A stretch of DNA of 10,326 bases from an uncultured Clostridium sp. (GTDB taxonomy: Bacteria; Bacillota; Clostridia; Clostridiales; Clostridiaceae). The DNA is taken from assembly GCA_934746785.1 (NCBI GenBank), contig CAKVFO010000121.1:1-10326 (forward strand). Direction: 5' to 3'. A program made the translations under genes and the position numbers. Positions 1-7,178 of this stretch are shown here, piece by piece. The notes under the pieces were generated by a model. That model made no database searches. It was not told the origin of the DNA and saw nothing but the letters and a program-made list of their open reading frames with translations. Numbering within the stretch: position 1 is the first letter of the stretch; the number at the start of each line of letters is the position of its first letter.

Positions 1-1711
1 CATTGATACTTGGTTTAACATAGTCGTTTTCAAGGGCTATAAAGGCTAAAGTAGAAAGACTATCAAGGTTTCCTATAATTCTAGCTGACTTTTTAAGTCT
101 TGAAATTTCAGCTTCTACCTTGTTTCTTACATCTATAAATAACTCATATTCAAGTTTCATAAGTTTTTCTTCAGAACCTAAAATCTTTTCTTCCATTTCC
201 TTAAGTTCAGAAGTTATAAATCTTTCAGCATTTGATAAAGTCTGCTTTCTAATATATCTTCCTTCTGGAATAGATGCATAATTAGCTTTAGATATTTCTA
301 TATAATATCCAAATACTTTATTATAACCAACCTTTAAAGATTTGATTCCAGTAAATTCTCTTTCACTGTTTTCTAAAGAAGCAATCCATTCCTTACCGTG
401 GTATTTAGCTTTTCTAAGCTCATCTACCTCTTCATTATAGCCGTCTTTAATTATATTACCTTCTTTAATGCTTAAAGAAGGATCTTCCTTTATTGATTCA
501 CTTAAAAGATTTTTAATGTCTGTAAGTTCATCTAAATTGTTATAATAATCTTTTAAAAGCTTTGAAGAAGCATCTTTTAAGTTTTCCTTAATTGAAGGTA
601 TCTTTTCTAAAGAAGATTTTAAAGAAATCATATCCTTAGCATTTACATTACTAGATGCTATTTTACCTACGATTCTTTCTATATCATAAATTTCCTTTAA
701 AGAAGTTCTTATATCTTCATTTAAGGAGATATCATTAAATAACTCCTCTACACCATCAAGTCTCTTTTCTATTTCTGACTTAACAATTAAAGGTTCATCT
801 ATCCATCTTCTTAAAGCTCTTCCTCCCATAGAGGTAGCTGTTTTATCCATTACCCATAAAAGAGAACCCTTTTTTCCCTTTTCTCTAATACTTTCAGTAA
901 GCTCAAGGTTTCTTCGTGAGTTACCATCTATAGTCATGTAGTTTACTATGTCATATTGTTCTAAGAAGTTAATATTAGTTAAGCTCATCTTTTGAGTTTC
1001 AAATATGTACTTTAATAAAACCTTACAAGCTTCTTTTGATGATTCATCAAGACCATCAACTTCTACATCAGTAAACTGCTCTTTAAGTTCTTTATCTGTA
1101 ACTTGGAAATTAGCAAGCTTTCTTTTTGTAATTAAAGCTCCAGTTAAATTATGAACATCACTTATTAAATCTTCACTAGAGCTTTCATCCATAATAACTT
1201 CTTTTGGATTAATTTTAGATATTTCATCTAATAAGGTGCTTCTAAGAGAAGTAAAACTTGTAGTTTTAAATTCACCTGTACTAATATCAGTTAAAGCTAT
1301 AGCCATCTTGTTGCCATCTTCAACAATTGAAGCTAAGTAAGTATTAGCATTTTGGTCTTGTATATTATTATCTATATATGTACCAGGTGTAATAACTTTA
1401 ATAACATCTCTCTTTACCAGACCCTTAGCTGTTGCAGGATCTTCAACCTGTTCTGCTATAGCAACCTTAAATCCTTGTGCTATAAGTCTTGATATATATG
1501 TAGCTGCTGCATGATAAGGTATTCCACACATAGGAGCTCTTTCTTCTAAGCCGCAGTCTTTACCTGTTAATACTAATTCTAATGCTCTTGAAGCAGTTTT
1601 TGCATCTTCAAAAAACATTTCATAAAAATCTCCTACTCTAAAAAATAGGATACAATCATTGTATTTTTCTTTTGTTTCAAGGTATTGTCTCATCATTGGA
1701 GTCAAAGCCAT
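1..1711 (-). CDS. mutS: DNA mismatch repair protein MutS (N-terminal 570 codons, cut by window edge)
   Basis: MutS recognises base mismatches and small loops in newly replicated DNA and recruits MutL. The protein starts MALTPMMRQYLETKEKYNDC. The mismatch-wedging Phe-x-Glu motif is F29-Y30-E31 in GDFYEMFFEDA, followed by the family signature CGLEERAPMCGIPYHAA. The connector, core and lever regions follow (SMGGRALRRWIDEP, then FGYYIEISKAN in the clamp and lever part). The visible frame stops at about YVKPSIN, just before the ATPase domain, so Walker A and B lie outside the window. This is a window cut, not a truncation. The family is usually about 850-950 residues, so about two thirds is visible. 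The ATG at 1711 is preceded by a GAGGAG-type ribosome binding site in GAGGAGAGATAAAG. No stop codon occurs in the frame. mutL would be expected beyond position 1, but this cannot be seen. Confidence 0.97.
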   Translation of the reverse strand, partial: MALTPMMRQYLETKEKYNDCILFFRVGDFYEMFFEDAKTASRALELVLTGKDCGLEERAPMCGIPYHAAATYISRLIAQGFKVAIAEQVEDPATAKGLVKRDVIKVITPGTYIDNNIQDQNANTYLASIVEDGNKMAIALTDISTGEFKTTSFTSLRSTLLDEISKINPKEVIMDESSSEDLISDVHNLTGALITKRKLANFQVTDKELKEQFTDVEVDGLDESSKEACKVLLKYIFETQKMSLTNINFLEQYDIVNYMTIDGNSRRNLELTESIREKGKKGSLLWVMDKTATSMGGRALRRWIDEPLIVKSEIEKRLDGVEELFNDISLNEDIRTSLKEIYDIERIVGKIASSNVNAKDMISLKSSLEKIPSIKENLKDASSKLLKDYYNNLDELTDIKNLLSESIKEDPSLSIKEGNIIKDGYNEEVDELRKAKYHGKEWIASLENSEREFTGIKSLKVGYNKVFGYYIEISKANYASIPEGRYIRKQTLSNAERFITSELKEMEEKILGSEEKLMKLEYELFIDVRNKVEAEISRLKKSARIIGNLDSLSTLAFIALENDYVKPSIN

Positions 1712-1746
1712 ATCTTTATCTCTCCTCTTTTAACTATACGTTTTAA

Positions 1747-1769
1747 AAAGCTTGATTTTATCAAGCTTT
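1747..1769 (-). other. Stem-loop at the 5' end of the mutS leader
   Basis: AAAGCTTGA (1747-1755) and TCAAGCTTT (1761-1769) form a perfect 9-bp stem with a five-base loop. If the predicted -10 at 1782-1777 is used, the mRNA would begin at or just before this hairpin, which suits a 5'-end stabilising stem-loop. On the minus strand it is followed by TTAAAA, so it could also act as a weak terminator or attenuator. Confidence 0.5.
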
Positions 1770-1776
1770 CTTATAG

Positions 1777-1805
1777 ATTATACTATAATTTAAATTGTTA
1801 ATAAA
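1777..1805 (-). promoter_or_regulatory. Probable mutS promoter
   Basis: On the minus strand a perfect TATAAT (1782 to 1777) lies 17 bases after a weak TTTATT -35 (1805 to 1800). Transcription would start near 1770, about 60 bases before the mutS ATG. The -10 is convincing; the -35 matches only three of six consensus positions. Confidence 0.5.
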
Positions 1806-1851
1806 GTAATAATAATTATCAAAACCTAGATAAATATAGTATGAAAACCTT

Positions 1852-1902
1852 GCAAAATGGAACAAAGCGGCTAAAAAGCTTTGAATTTCCTATACATTAA
1901 AA
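1852..1902 (+). repeat. Short copy of a dispersed intergenic repeat (copy B)
   Basis: This 51-base element begins GCAAAATGGAAC and ends TTTCCTATACATTAAAA. Both ends match the longer copy at 7454-7348 on the minus strand (GCAAAATCGAAC at one end, TATACGTTAAAA at the other), but the middle is much shorter. It contains a 6-bp hairpin, CAAAGC with GCTTTG, looped by nine bases. It reads open in one frame from ATG 1841 as a 19-residue peptide ending FPIH, but there is no ribosome binding site, and other copies have a stop directly before the shared end. A nucleotide repeat is therefore the better reading. Confidence 0.5.
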
Positions 1903-2100
1903 AGTGATTTGCGGCACCACAACCATTTTAATGCAATTAATAATTTATTATTTAAACAAAGCTTTTTTATTAATTTATTAAAAGAAGCTTTATTTTGCCG
2001 GTGGACAACCTATAAAATTGTTAATAAACCATCATTTCGCTGTATATATTTACTAATTATTTAAACTAAAACACTTAAGATATTAATTACTTGTTATACT
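1903..2100. other. Non-coding gap with an unexplained GC-richer, possibly structured patch
   Basis: Within very AT-rich surroundings lie blocks such as GCGGCACCACAACC (1911-1924) and GCCGGTGGACAACC (1997-2010). They are separated by a possible long hairpin with arms AAAGCTT and AAGCTTT. One plus-strand frame is open from about 1884 to 2070 (some 60 codons), but it has no ATG and no ribosome binding site. I recognise no RNA family and no protein. It could be a structured RNA on either strand or the remains of a gene. Confidence 0.3.
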
Positions 2101-2102
2101 CA

Positions 2103-2113
2103 TATAATATAAT
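2103..2113 (+). promoter_or_regulatory. Overlapping TATAAT -10 boxes before the 67-residue gene
   Basis: TATAATATAAT gives two overlapping perfect -10 hexamers 30-40 bases before the ATG at 2144. No good -35 lies at 16-18 bases from either, so the promoter call is tentative. Confidence 0.35.
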
Positions 2114-2143
2114 GTTAATAATTGTATGTGAGGTGATGTTAAT

Positions 2144-2347
2144 ATGCTAAGTATTAACAGTATAAAAGTTTTATCCTTTTTAAAAGATTACTTTATGAAT
2201 AATAAAAAACCACTAACTATCTTTGATATAGATATAGATAATCTGTCACTCTCAGAAGTTGAAAAAGCCTTTGATGAATTAGATAAAAATAAATTAATAA
2301 AACTAAATAAAGACTATATTTATCCATCCGTAGAAAAGATATATTAG
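2144..2347 (+). CDS. Small acidic protein of unknown function, 67 residues
   Basis: ATG 2144 has a good ribosome binding site, GAGGTGATG, with five bases between it and the start. The protein (MLSINSIKVLSFLKDYF to the C-terminus SVEKIY) has no signal peptide and no membrane segment. Its pattern (short helix, a stretch rich in IDID, the helix SLSEVEKAFDELDKNKLI, then a short LNKDYIYPS strand pair) looks like a small winged-helix fold, with FDELDKNKLIKLNKDYIYP as helix plus wing. That is inference from residue pattern only. Codon use matches its neighbours. It is the only plus-strand gene in the first 8 kb and converges on the amidase gene. A role as a small DNA-binding regulator is possible but unproven. 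Confidence 0.65.
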   Translation: MLSINSIKVLSFLKDYFMNNKKPLTIFDIDIDNLSLSEVEKAFDELDKNKLIKLNKDYIYPSVEKIY

Positions 2348-2350
2348 GTA

Positions 2351-2370
2351 GATTTGGTTTTACACAAATC
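2351..2370 (+). other. Small hairpin after the 67-residue gene
   Basis: GATTTG and CAAATC form a 6-bp stem with an eight-base loop just after the stop codon. No T-run follows it, so it is not a convincing terminator. It precedes a TTTCCTATACGTTAAA motif at 2389-2404. Confidence 0.3.
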
Positions 2371-2388
2371 CATATACTGTCTCAATAC

Positions 2389-2404
2389 TTTCCTATACGT
2401 TAAA
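2389..2404 (+). repeat. Dispersed repeat end motif, TTTCCTATACGTTAAA
   Basis: This is an exact copy of the end motif also seen at 3465-3480, with close variants at 1886-1901 and 3777-3792. It lies in the gap between the convergent 67-residue and amidase genes. The CpG-containing TATACGTT is rare in this AT-rich sequence, which makes chance recurrence less likely. Confidence 0.5.
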
Positions 2405-2405
2405 G

Positions 2406-2433
2406 TAAAGACTGCCTAAAAAGACAGTCTTTA
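2406..2433. terminator. Bidirectional terminator between convergent genes
   Basis: TAAAGACTG and CAGTCTTTA form a 9-bp stem around a ten-base A-rich loop. A T-containing tract follows on either strand. It sits between the stop codons of the 67-residue gene (plus) and the amidase (minus), where a shared terminator is expected. Confidence 0.75.
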
Positions 2434-2441
2434 TAATTAAT

Positions 2442-3377
2442 TTATTTTATATAAACATCTATAAAACTTTCAAAACCTGAATCTTTTAATTTATTTAATT
2501 GCTTTTCTGCATTTTCTTTATTATTGAAAGAACCAGTAACTACTCTATAAAATGTTTCTCCAATATGGTTATTATCACAGTTTTTAATACATTCAGGCTG
2601 TTTATAACTTCTATTTTCCTTCCATCCATAAAGAATGTAGTGATGAAGTCCAGAACTAAATATACCGCCTTTATTAACTTCTTTTAGAACATCTGGGTTA
2701 TTTAATAAATAATATGCTTCGTTCCAATCATTAGGATAAGCATTAGGTTTTCTTCCTTCCTTTCTGCCATATTCTATATAATGTCTATATAATCCTTCAT
2801 GAGAAGTACCATAAACTTTAACGACATCAGGATTTTTTTCTTTATAGTATTCATCTACAAAGTAATCTTTTAAATTTACGATCAATTCTTGTTCCTCCAA
2901 TTTATTAGCAGACTTTAATTTTTCCTTAAAGCTCCACCACCTAGCCCAGTTATTAGCTGACCAATTAGGACATATCTTTCTGCTGGCATCATAATGTCTA
3001 ACTATATGATTTATATCAACGTTATATTTCTTCATTAAATATTTTACAAGCTCTACACAATTATTTTCAGTAGCAGCTGAAATTTCACCATTTGTCATGC
3101 AGCATTGTTCAATACCAAGGGAATTATGATTAGTTATTCCATACTTTCCACCACCATCACCTATATGCCATGCACCAGATGAATCTTCAACTACCTGCCA
3201 AATTGAATTATCATCTACAAAGTAATGAGCTGAGGCTTGTCTATTTCCACCATAAAAGTAATCAGCGTTATTCTTTGCAGTATCACCCCTATTACCTGTA
3301 TAATGAATTACAATATACTTAATATTATTAACACCCGAATGATTATAAGGGCTTATTTTTCTCTGTATCGGTAACAT
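2442..3377 (-). CDS. N-acetylmuramoyl-L-alanine amidase with NPDV repeats and SPOR-like C-terminus
   Basis: This is a zinc amidase that cuts the bond between N-acetylmuramic acid and L-alanine in peptidoglycan (Amidase_2/PGRP fold). In the 311-residue form the zinc ligands are H25 (IVIHYTGN), H128 (IVRHYD) and C136 (KICPNW), with K134 and E90 (SLGIEQC) as likely catalytic partners. Two repeats of about 38 residues follow, at roughly 172-209 and 220-256, each with the pattern YY...NPDV...HY..YG.KE.R. A SPOR-like module (FYRVVTGSFNNKENAEKQL) ends the protein and probably binds glycan. A TTG at 3410 could add 11 residues, but the ATG at 3377 has a perfect AGGAGG six bases upstream and is the better start. 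There is no signal peptide, as in phage endolysins that exit through a holin or by cell lysis; no holin is visible here. It could be a domesticated prophage lysin or an autolysin. Confidence 0.93.
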   Translation of the reverse strand: MLPIQRKISPYNHSGVNNIKYIVIHYTGNRGDTAKNNADYFYGGNRQASAHYFVDDNSIWQVVEDSSGAWHIGDGGGKYGITNHNSLGIEQCCMTNGEISAATENNCVELVKYLMKKYNVDINHIVRHYDASRKICPNWSANNWARWWSFKEKLKSANKLEEQELIVNLKDYFVDEYYKEKNPDVVKVYGTSHEGLYRHYIEYGRKEGRKPNAYPNDWNEAYYLLNNPDVLKEVNKGGIFSSGLHHYILYGWKENRSYKQPECIKNCDNNHIGETFYRVVTGSFNNKENAEKQLNKLKDSGFESFIDVYIK

Positions 3378-3625
3378 AAAATTCCTCCTATAATATATAG
3401 ATATTAACAATTGTACATTTTGACACTAAAATAATCAGTGCTCGCTCTCAAAAAAAGTTTTTAATTTCCTATACGTTAAAAAAAGGAGATATAATAAAAT
3501 TAATGCTTTTTCAGTTATAAAACTCAAAAAATCACTCATATTTAACTATTTCTCCTTACAATAATAATATTTATTATATTGAACAAATGTTATTTTTATG
3601 AACAGCTATTTTTTTCTATAGGCTA
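3378..3625. other. Non-coding stretch upstream of the amidase gene
   Basis: I see no gene on either strand; the longest ATG-started frames are five to ten codons without ribosome binding sites. The stretch holds the amidase ribosome binding site (3383-3388), an imperfect CACT/AGTG inverted repeat near 3424-3440, a TTTCCTATACGTTAAA motif at 3465-3480, and a distant AAGGAGA/TCTCCTT inverted pair (about 3483 and 3550). No clear promoter with both -35 and -10 is evident for the amidase. Confidence 0.5.
3465..3480 (+). repeat. Dispersed repeat end motif, TTTCCTATACGTTAAA
   Basis: Identical over 16 bases to 2389-2404. It is preceded by a small A5/T5 hairpin (AAAAA-AAG-TTTTT), as other copies are preceded by short hairpins. 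A stop codon directly precedes it in the frame that would read FPIR, so it is not the end of a peptide gene here. Confidence 0.5.
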
Positions 3626-3666
3626 AAAAACTAGTACTTGGGGGAGTACTAGTTTTTAGGGGCCTA
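3619..3666. terminator. Long hairpin with T-tracts on both strands
   Basis: AAAAACTAGTAC (3626-3637) and GTACTAGTTTTT (3646-3657) form a perfect 12-bp stem around TTGGGGGA. An outer TAGGC/GCCTA pair (3619-3623 and 3662-3666) extends it. The T-tract is six bases on the minus strand and five on the plus. No gene ends beside it, so it may be a back-up terminator behind the SNF2 gene or part of a larger structured element. The ACTAGT core recurs in the terminator at 8983-9016. Confidence 0.5.
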
Positions 3667-3728
3667 AGTCAAACATATGTAAGACTTATCTTTATTTAAA
3701 AGTAAGCTAATTTAATGTTAAATTAAAA

Positions 3729-3781
3729 GGAAAAATCTTATATTTTATAGTGAGAAAAAAGGCTTTTTTGTAGATTTTTCC
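3729..3781. repeat. Nested inverted repeat
   Basis: GGAAAAATCT (3729-3738) and AGATTTTTCC (3772-3781) are a perfect 10-bp inverted pair. Between them lies a second hairpin, AAAAAA-GGC-TTTTTT (about 3755-3769). The right arm runs directly into a variant of the dispersed end motif, TTTCCTATAACTTAAA (3777-3792). Its function is unknown; it may be a structured RNA or a repeat remnant. Confidence 0.4.
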
Positions 3782-3789
3782 TATAACTT

Positions 3790-3841
3790 AAAAACAAAAA
3801 GGAGCCTGATCACGAAATACATCGCTATCAAACTCCTTTGT
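3790..3841 (-). terminator. Intrinsic terminator of the SNF2 helicase gene
   Basis: On the minus strand AAAGGAG and CTCCTTT (3839-3833 and 3804-3798) close a long hairpin. Its loop contains a second imperfect stem, GATnnCGA with TCGnnATC. The second arm runs into CTCCTTTTTGTTTTT, a strong T-tract. It begins about 20 bases after the SNF2 stop codon. Confidence 0.8.
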
Positions 3842-3859
3842 TTAAATATATAATATACC

Positions 3860-6800
3860 TTATTTTGTATTTTGTAAAGTACCTTTTTGAAATAAACTTA
3901 AGATTTCTTTTTCAGAGAAGCTATTAAATTCAGCATTTAAATCAACCTCTTCTCCAACTACTTTTTCAATAAGCTGCTTTTTCTCTTCTTGAAGTTCAAT
4001 TATCTTTTCTTCAATAGTACCTTCAGAAATCATTTTTATAACTTCAACAACTTTCTTTTGACCAATTCTATGAGCCCTATCTGTAGCTTGATCTTCAACA
4101 GCAGGATTCCACCAAGGATCAAAATGAATAACAAGATCTGCACTTGTTAAGTTAAGTCCTGTTCCACCAGCCTTTAGTGATATTAAAAAGACTTTTGTAT
4201 CATTATTATTATTAAAATCATCAACAAGCTTTCCACGTGATTTAGAAGGAGTAGAACCATCTAAATAACTAAATGCTATATCATTTACTTTAAAGGCTTT
4301 TGCTATATTTGAAAGTACTGAAGTAAATTGAGAAAATACAAGTATCTTATGACCTTCATCAATACTTTGAGTTACTATGTCTAAAAGGGCGTCTATTTTA
4401 CCACTGCCCCCATTATAGTTTTCCATAGTAACTGCTGGATCTAAACATATCTGCCTAAGTTTAGTTATAAATGACAATATTTCAATTTTGCTTTTTTTAA
4501 ATTCATCATCTTTAACCTTTTTCTCAATTACATCTTTGGCATATTTAGCAAAGATTCCATAAACGTCTGTCTGCTCTTCTGTCATTGGTACTATTAATTT
4601 CTTTTCAATTTTATCAGGAAGCTCTTTTATAACATCCTTTTTATATCTTCTTAAAATAAAAGGTCTAATCATTCTAGTTAATTCTTTTATAATAACTTCA
4701 TCCTCATTAAGCCTTCTATGATATCTAGTTGTAAACTTCTTTTCATCATATAAATATCCTGGCATTACAAAATCAAATATTGACCAAAGTTCCATTAAAG
4801 AATTTTCAAGAGGAGTACCAGTTAAGGCAAACTTTCTTCTAGCTTTAAGAGCTTTGCATACCTTTGCATTTTGTGAATGACCATTTTTAATGTTTTGTGC
4901 TTCATCAAGAACACAATAATCAAATTCAATCTTTTCATAGTATTCCATATCTCTTTTCACTAAGTTATATGTAGTAATTAAAACATCATATTCATCATAA
5001 TGCTTTAAGATATATTCTCTTTCAGTTGGAGTTCCATTTAATACTCCTGTCTTTACAGAAGGAGCAAACTTTATAAATTCATTCTTCCAATTATACACTA
5101 ATGAAGTAGGTGCTATAATTAAGGATTTTGAACCCTTATTAGAAGCTAAGAAAGTTATAGTTTGAAGGGTTTTACCAAGGCCCATCTCATCACCTAAAAT
5201 ACCTCCAAAGCCAAGGTAATCTAAGGTTTTAAGCCATACATAACCATCTTTTTGATACTTTCTAAGACTTGCCTTAATATTATCTGGAAGAGGGAAATTT
5301 TTATGCTTTAACTTAGTTAAAGAATTCTTTAAAGATTTTAATCCTCTTCTTCCTTTAACATATTTAATATCTTCTTCTTCAAGGTAATCTTCTAAATACA
5401 TACCCTTTGATTTATGAATAGAAATTGTATTATCTATAATTTCACTTCCATGTTCAAGGCTGTCTAAAAGCTTTAAGAATTTTTTAAGTTCAATTTCTTC
5501 AAGATCTAGAAATTCACCATTTTTTAACCTATAATACTTTTTATTATCTCTAAAAGCGCTTAATATGTTATATGTTTCTTTATCATCTATATTATTTATC
5601 TTAAAATTAAAATCAAAATAATCATATTTACCAGCTTTAACATCTGCCTTAAAACTAGTTGAATTTAAATGTTTAATTCCTGTAAAGTTATCAGAATAAT
5701 AAACTTCTCCTATTTCTTGAAGCTCTTCTACGTCCTTTTTAAAGAAATTAAATATATATTCTTCATCCTTAAAGAATACAAATCTTTTATTTACAGATTC
5801 AAATCCCAAAGTTCTTAGAAGTTCAATAACCTTACTTTCTTTATTTGAATCTCTATAAATTATTTTTTCTTTGAAATCATCAAAATAATTAAATTCATAA
5901 TCACTATAGCTTACCATAAGCTTTAAATATATTTCATCATCTTTATCAAAATAAAATTTAAAGTTAACTGGTGCTATTATTATTTTTTCATTAATCTTTT
6001 TTGATAACTGAATATCAGGAGATACTTTTTGAATTGAGGGAATAAGCTTTTTTAAAACCCTGTCCTCTTCTTCCTTAGTAAAGAAAATCGTATTTCCTCT
6101 ATTAAAAGCTTCAATATAAGGCAGCATTTTTTCTAACTGTTCCATTGGAGGAATATAAATTATTGTATTATAAATAAAAGCATTATCACTATCACCTAAA
6201 GTTTCAGGCACTCCATTTGGTGCTTCTAACTTTAGCATATCCCCAACTTCTTTTAAGTTAAAAGGTATAGGAATATTTTTATCAATTATTTCAGTTTCAA
6301 TCTGTCTTGAATAAAATCCTGTTCCTAAATAAACTCTATGATTTTTTATAACATGTAAAAACTGCCTTAAAAGTACTTTTGGTATATTTATCTGTTTACC
6401 TGTAACCAGCTTTTGATCTACTCTTTTATAAGAATTTCCTGATAAATCAATATCCTTTAAAAGCTCAATAAATTTTATTAATCCTTTATCTTTAGAATTT
6501 AATCTTTGTTTTTTTAAATCTAAAGTAAAATCTTTACCATATTGAATTGGTATTTGATTATATAGGGCTACAAGGAATGCATCTATATCTTTAAGAGAAT
6601 ATAATTTGCTTGATTTTAATCTATTTACACCTATTTTAAATTCTGCAGATATCCTTCCAGTCCATGAAATCTTATTTAATATAACTTCAAATTTAAGCTC
6701 TTCCTTATCACTATCATCAGCTAATAGAAAATCTAAAATTGACTTTTCTGAAGCCTTAACTAATTCTATTTTACGTTCATTCAGACCTAAAGAATCACTA

Positions 6801-7138
6801 AGTTCTGGGTCTTCCTCAATATTTCTTAAAAACTTTAAAAAAGATGCTGATATATGCTTGCAGGCATAAGGCTTTCTCTTACCTGTATGTTTCTCATAAT
6901 CAGCACAGGTGCAGTTAGTATATATTATTTCCTTGCTAGACTTTTCTATATCAATTTTACAAGAATATTCATTAAATAGATTTTCTGAAATTACGTTGCT
7001 TGTTATTTCTATATTATCTCCAGTAGAAATTTGTTCTATATATGTAATTAAATCATTATTTAATACTCTTTCACCTTTACGGCTGTTATTTCCTAAAGTA
7101 CTTCTATTAAAACCTTCAATTAAGGCCTGCTTTATCAT
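3860..7138 (-). CDS. SNF2-family DNA helicase/translocase with N-terminal SWIM zinc finger, 1092 residues
   Basis: This is an ATP-driven double-stranded DNA translocase of the bacterial SNF2 (RapA/HepA-like) group; its partner and exact role are not established. The SWIM zinc finger is C76-x-C78 ... C93-x-H95. Residues about 120-620 form a bacterial SNF2-associated region with no clear motifs. The ATPase begins near 622: motif I GDEMGLGKT (649-657), motif Ia IIAPTSLVYNW, motif II DEAQ (745-748), motif III TGTP (773-776), motif IV ILVFSQFTSVL (932-942), motif V GGTGLNL (991-997) and motif VI DRAHRIGQ (1020-1027). All key residues are present and the length is normal for the group, so it should be active. 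ATG 7138 has AGGTGA six bases upstream. It is transcribed alone, with its own extended -10 and terminator. The exonuclease gene behind it suggests a DNA repair setting, but that is inference. Confidence 0.95.
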   Translation of the reverse strand: MIKQALIEGFNRSTLGNNSRKGERVLNNDLITYIEQISTGDNIEITSNVISENLFNEYSCKIDIEKSSKEIIYTNCTCADYEKHTGKRKPYACKHISASFLKFLRNIEEDPELSDSLGLNERKIELVKASEKSILDFLLADDSDKEELKFEVILNKISWTGRISAEFKIGVNRLKSSKLYSLKDIDAFLVALYNQIPIQYGKDFTLDLKKQRLNSKDKGLIKFIELLKDIDLSGNSYKRVDQKLVTGKQINIPKVLLRQFLHVIKNHRVYLGTGFYSRQIETEIIDKNIPIPFNLKEVGDMLKLEAPNGVPETLGDSDNAFIYNTIIYIPPMEQLEKMLPYIEAFNRGNTIFFTKEEEDRVLKKLIPSIQKVSPDIQLSKKINEKIIIAPVNFKFYFDKDDEIYLKLMVSYSDYEFNYFDDFKEKIIYRDSNKESKVIELLRTLGFESVNKRFVFFKDEEYIFNFFKKDVEELQEIGEVYYSDNFTGIKHLNSTSFKADVKAGKYDYFDFNFKINNIDDKETYNILSAFRDNKKYYRLKNGEFLDLEEIELKKFLKLLDSLEHGSEIIDNTISIHKSKGMYLEDYLEEEDIKYVKGRRGLKSLKNSLTKLKHKNFPLPDNIKASLRKYQKDGYVWLKTLDYLGFGGILGDEMGLGKTLQTITFLASNKGSKSLIIAPTSLVYNWKNEFIKFAPSVKTGVLNGTPTEREYILKHYDEYDVLITTYNLVKRDMEYYEKIEFDYCVLDEAQNIKNGHSQNAKVCKALKARRKFALTGTPLENSLMELWSIFDFVMPGYLYDEKKFTTRYHRRLNEDEVIIKELTRMIRPFILRRYKKDVIKELPDKIEKKLIVPMTEEQTDVYGIFAKYAKDVIEKKVKDDEFKKSKIEILSFITKLRQICLDPAVTMENYNGGSGKIDALLDIVTQSIDEGHKILVFSQFTSVLSNIAKAFKVNDIAFSYLDGSTPSKSRGKLVDDFNNNNDTKVFLISLKAGGTGLNLTSADLVIHFDPWWNPAVEDQATDRAHRIGQKKVVEVIKMISEGTIEEKIIELQEEKKQLIEKVVGEEVDLNAEFNSFSEKEILSLFQKGTLQNTK

Positions 7139-7169
7139 AATTTTTCACCTGCTCTAAATTTTTTCTTAA

Positions 7170-7178
7170 ATTATACCA
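7170..7178 (-). promoter_or_regulatory. Extended -10 promoter of the SNF2 gene
   Basis: The minus strand reads TGGTATAAT (7178 to 7170), a perfect extended -10 (TGnTATAAT), about 30 bases before the ATG at 7138. There is no recognisable -35, which extended -10 promoters can lack. Confidence 0.6.

Noticed and set aside
1..1711. mutS as a truncated pseudogene.
   Set aside because: The frame is intact to the window edge and ends exactly where the ATPase domain should begin; only the window is cut.
1886..1896. TTCCTATAC resembles half of the yeast FRT recombination site.
   Set aside because: Only about nine bases match, without the second arm or spacer. It is a coincidence.
1841..1900. A 19-codon open frame ending FPIH, and similar FPIR-ending frames at other motif copies, resembling the RFPY end of the double-glycine peptide.
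   Set aside because: The frames lack ribosome binding sites, and at 3465-3480 and 3777-3792 a stop codon lies directly before or one codon before the shared end. The shared feature is nucleotide sequence, not a peptide family.
2311..2403. A second frame running out of the end of the 67-residue gene (to QYFPIR) that could suggest a frameshifted longer protein.
   Set aside because: There is no slippery site or start codon. The 67-residue frame ends at a normal stop and is followed by hairpins, so read-through is not supported.
2499..2687. A plus-strand open frame of 62 codons.
   Set aside because: It is antisense to the SPOR and repeat region of the amidase and lacks a ribosome binding site.
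3378..3410. A TTG start at 3410 adding 11 residues to the amidase.
   Set aside because: The ATG at 3377 has a perfect AGGAGG at ideal distance, and the extra residues read through that ribosome binding site.
6606..7157. Two plus-strand open frames of 82-87 codons.
   Set aside because: They lie antisense inside the SNF2 gene, whose frame carries clear zinc-finger and conserved sequence; they have no ribosome binding site and low-complexity Ser/Leu content.
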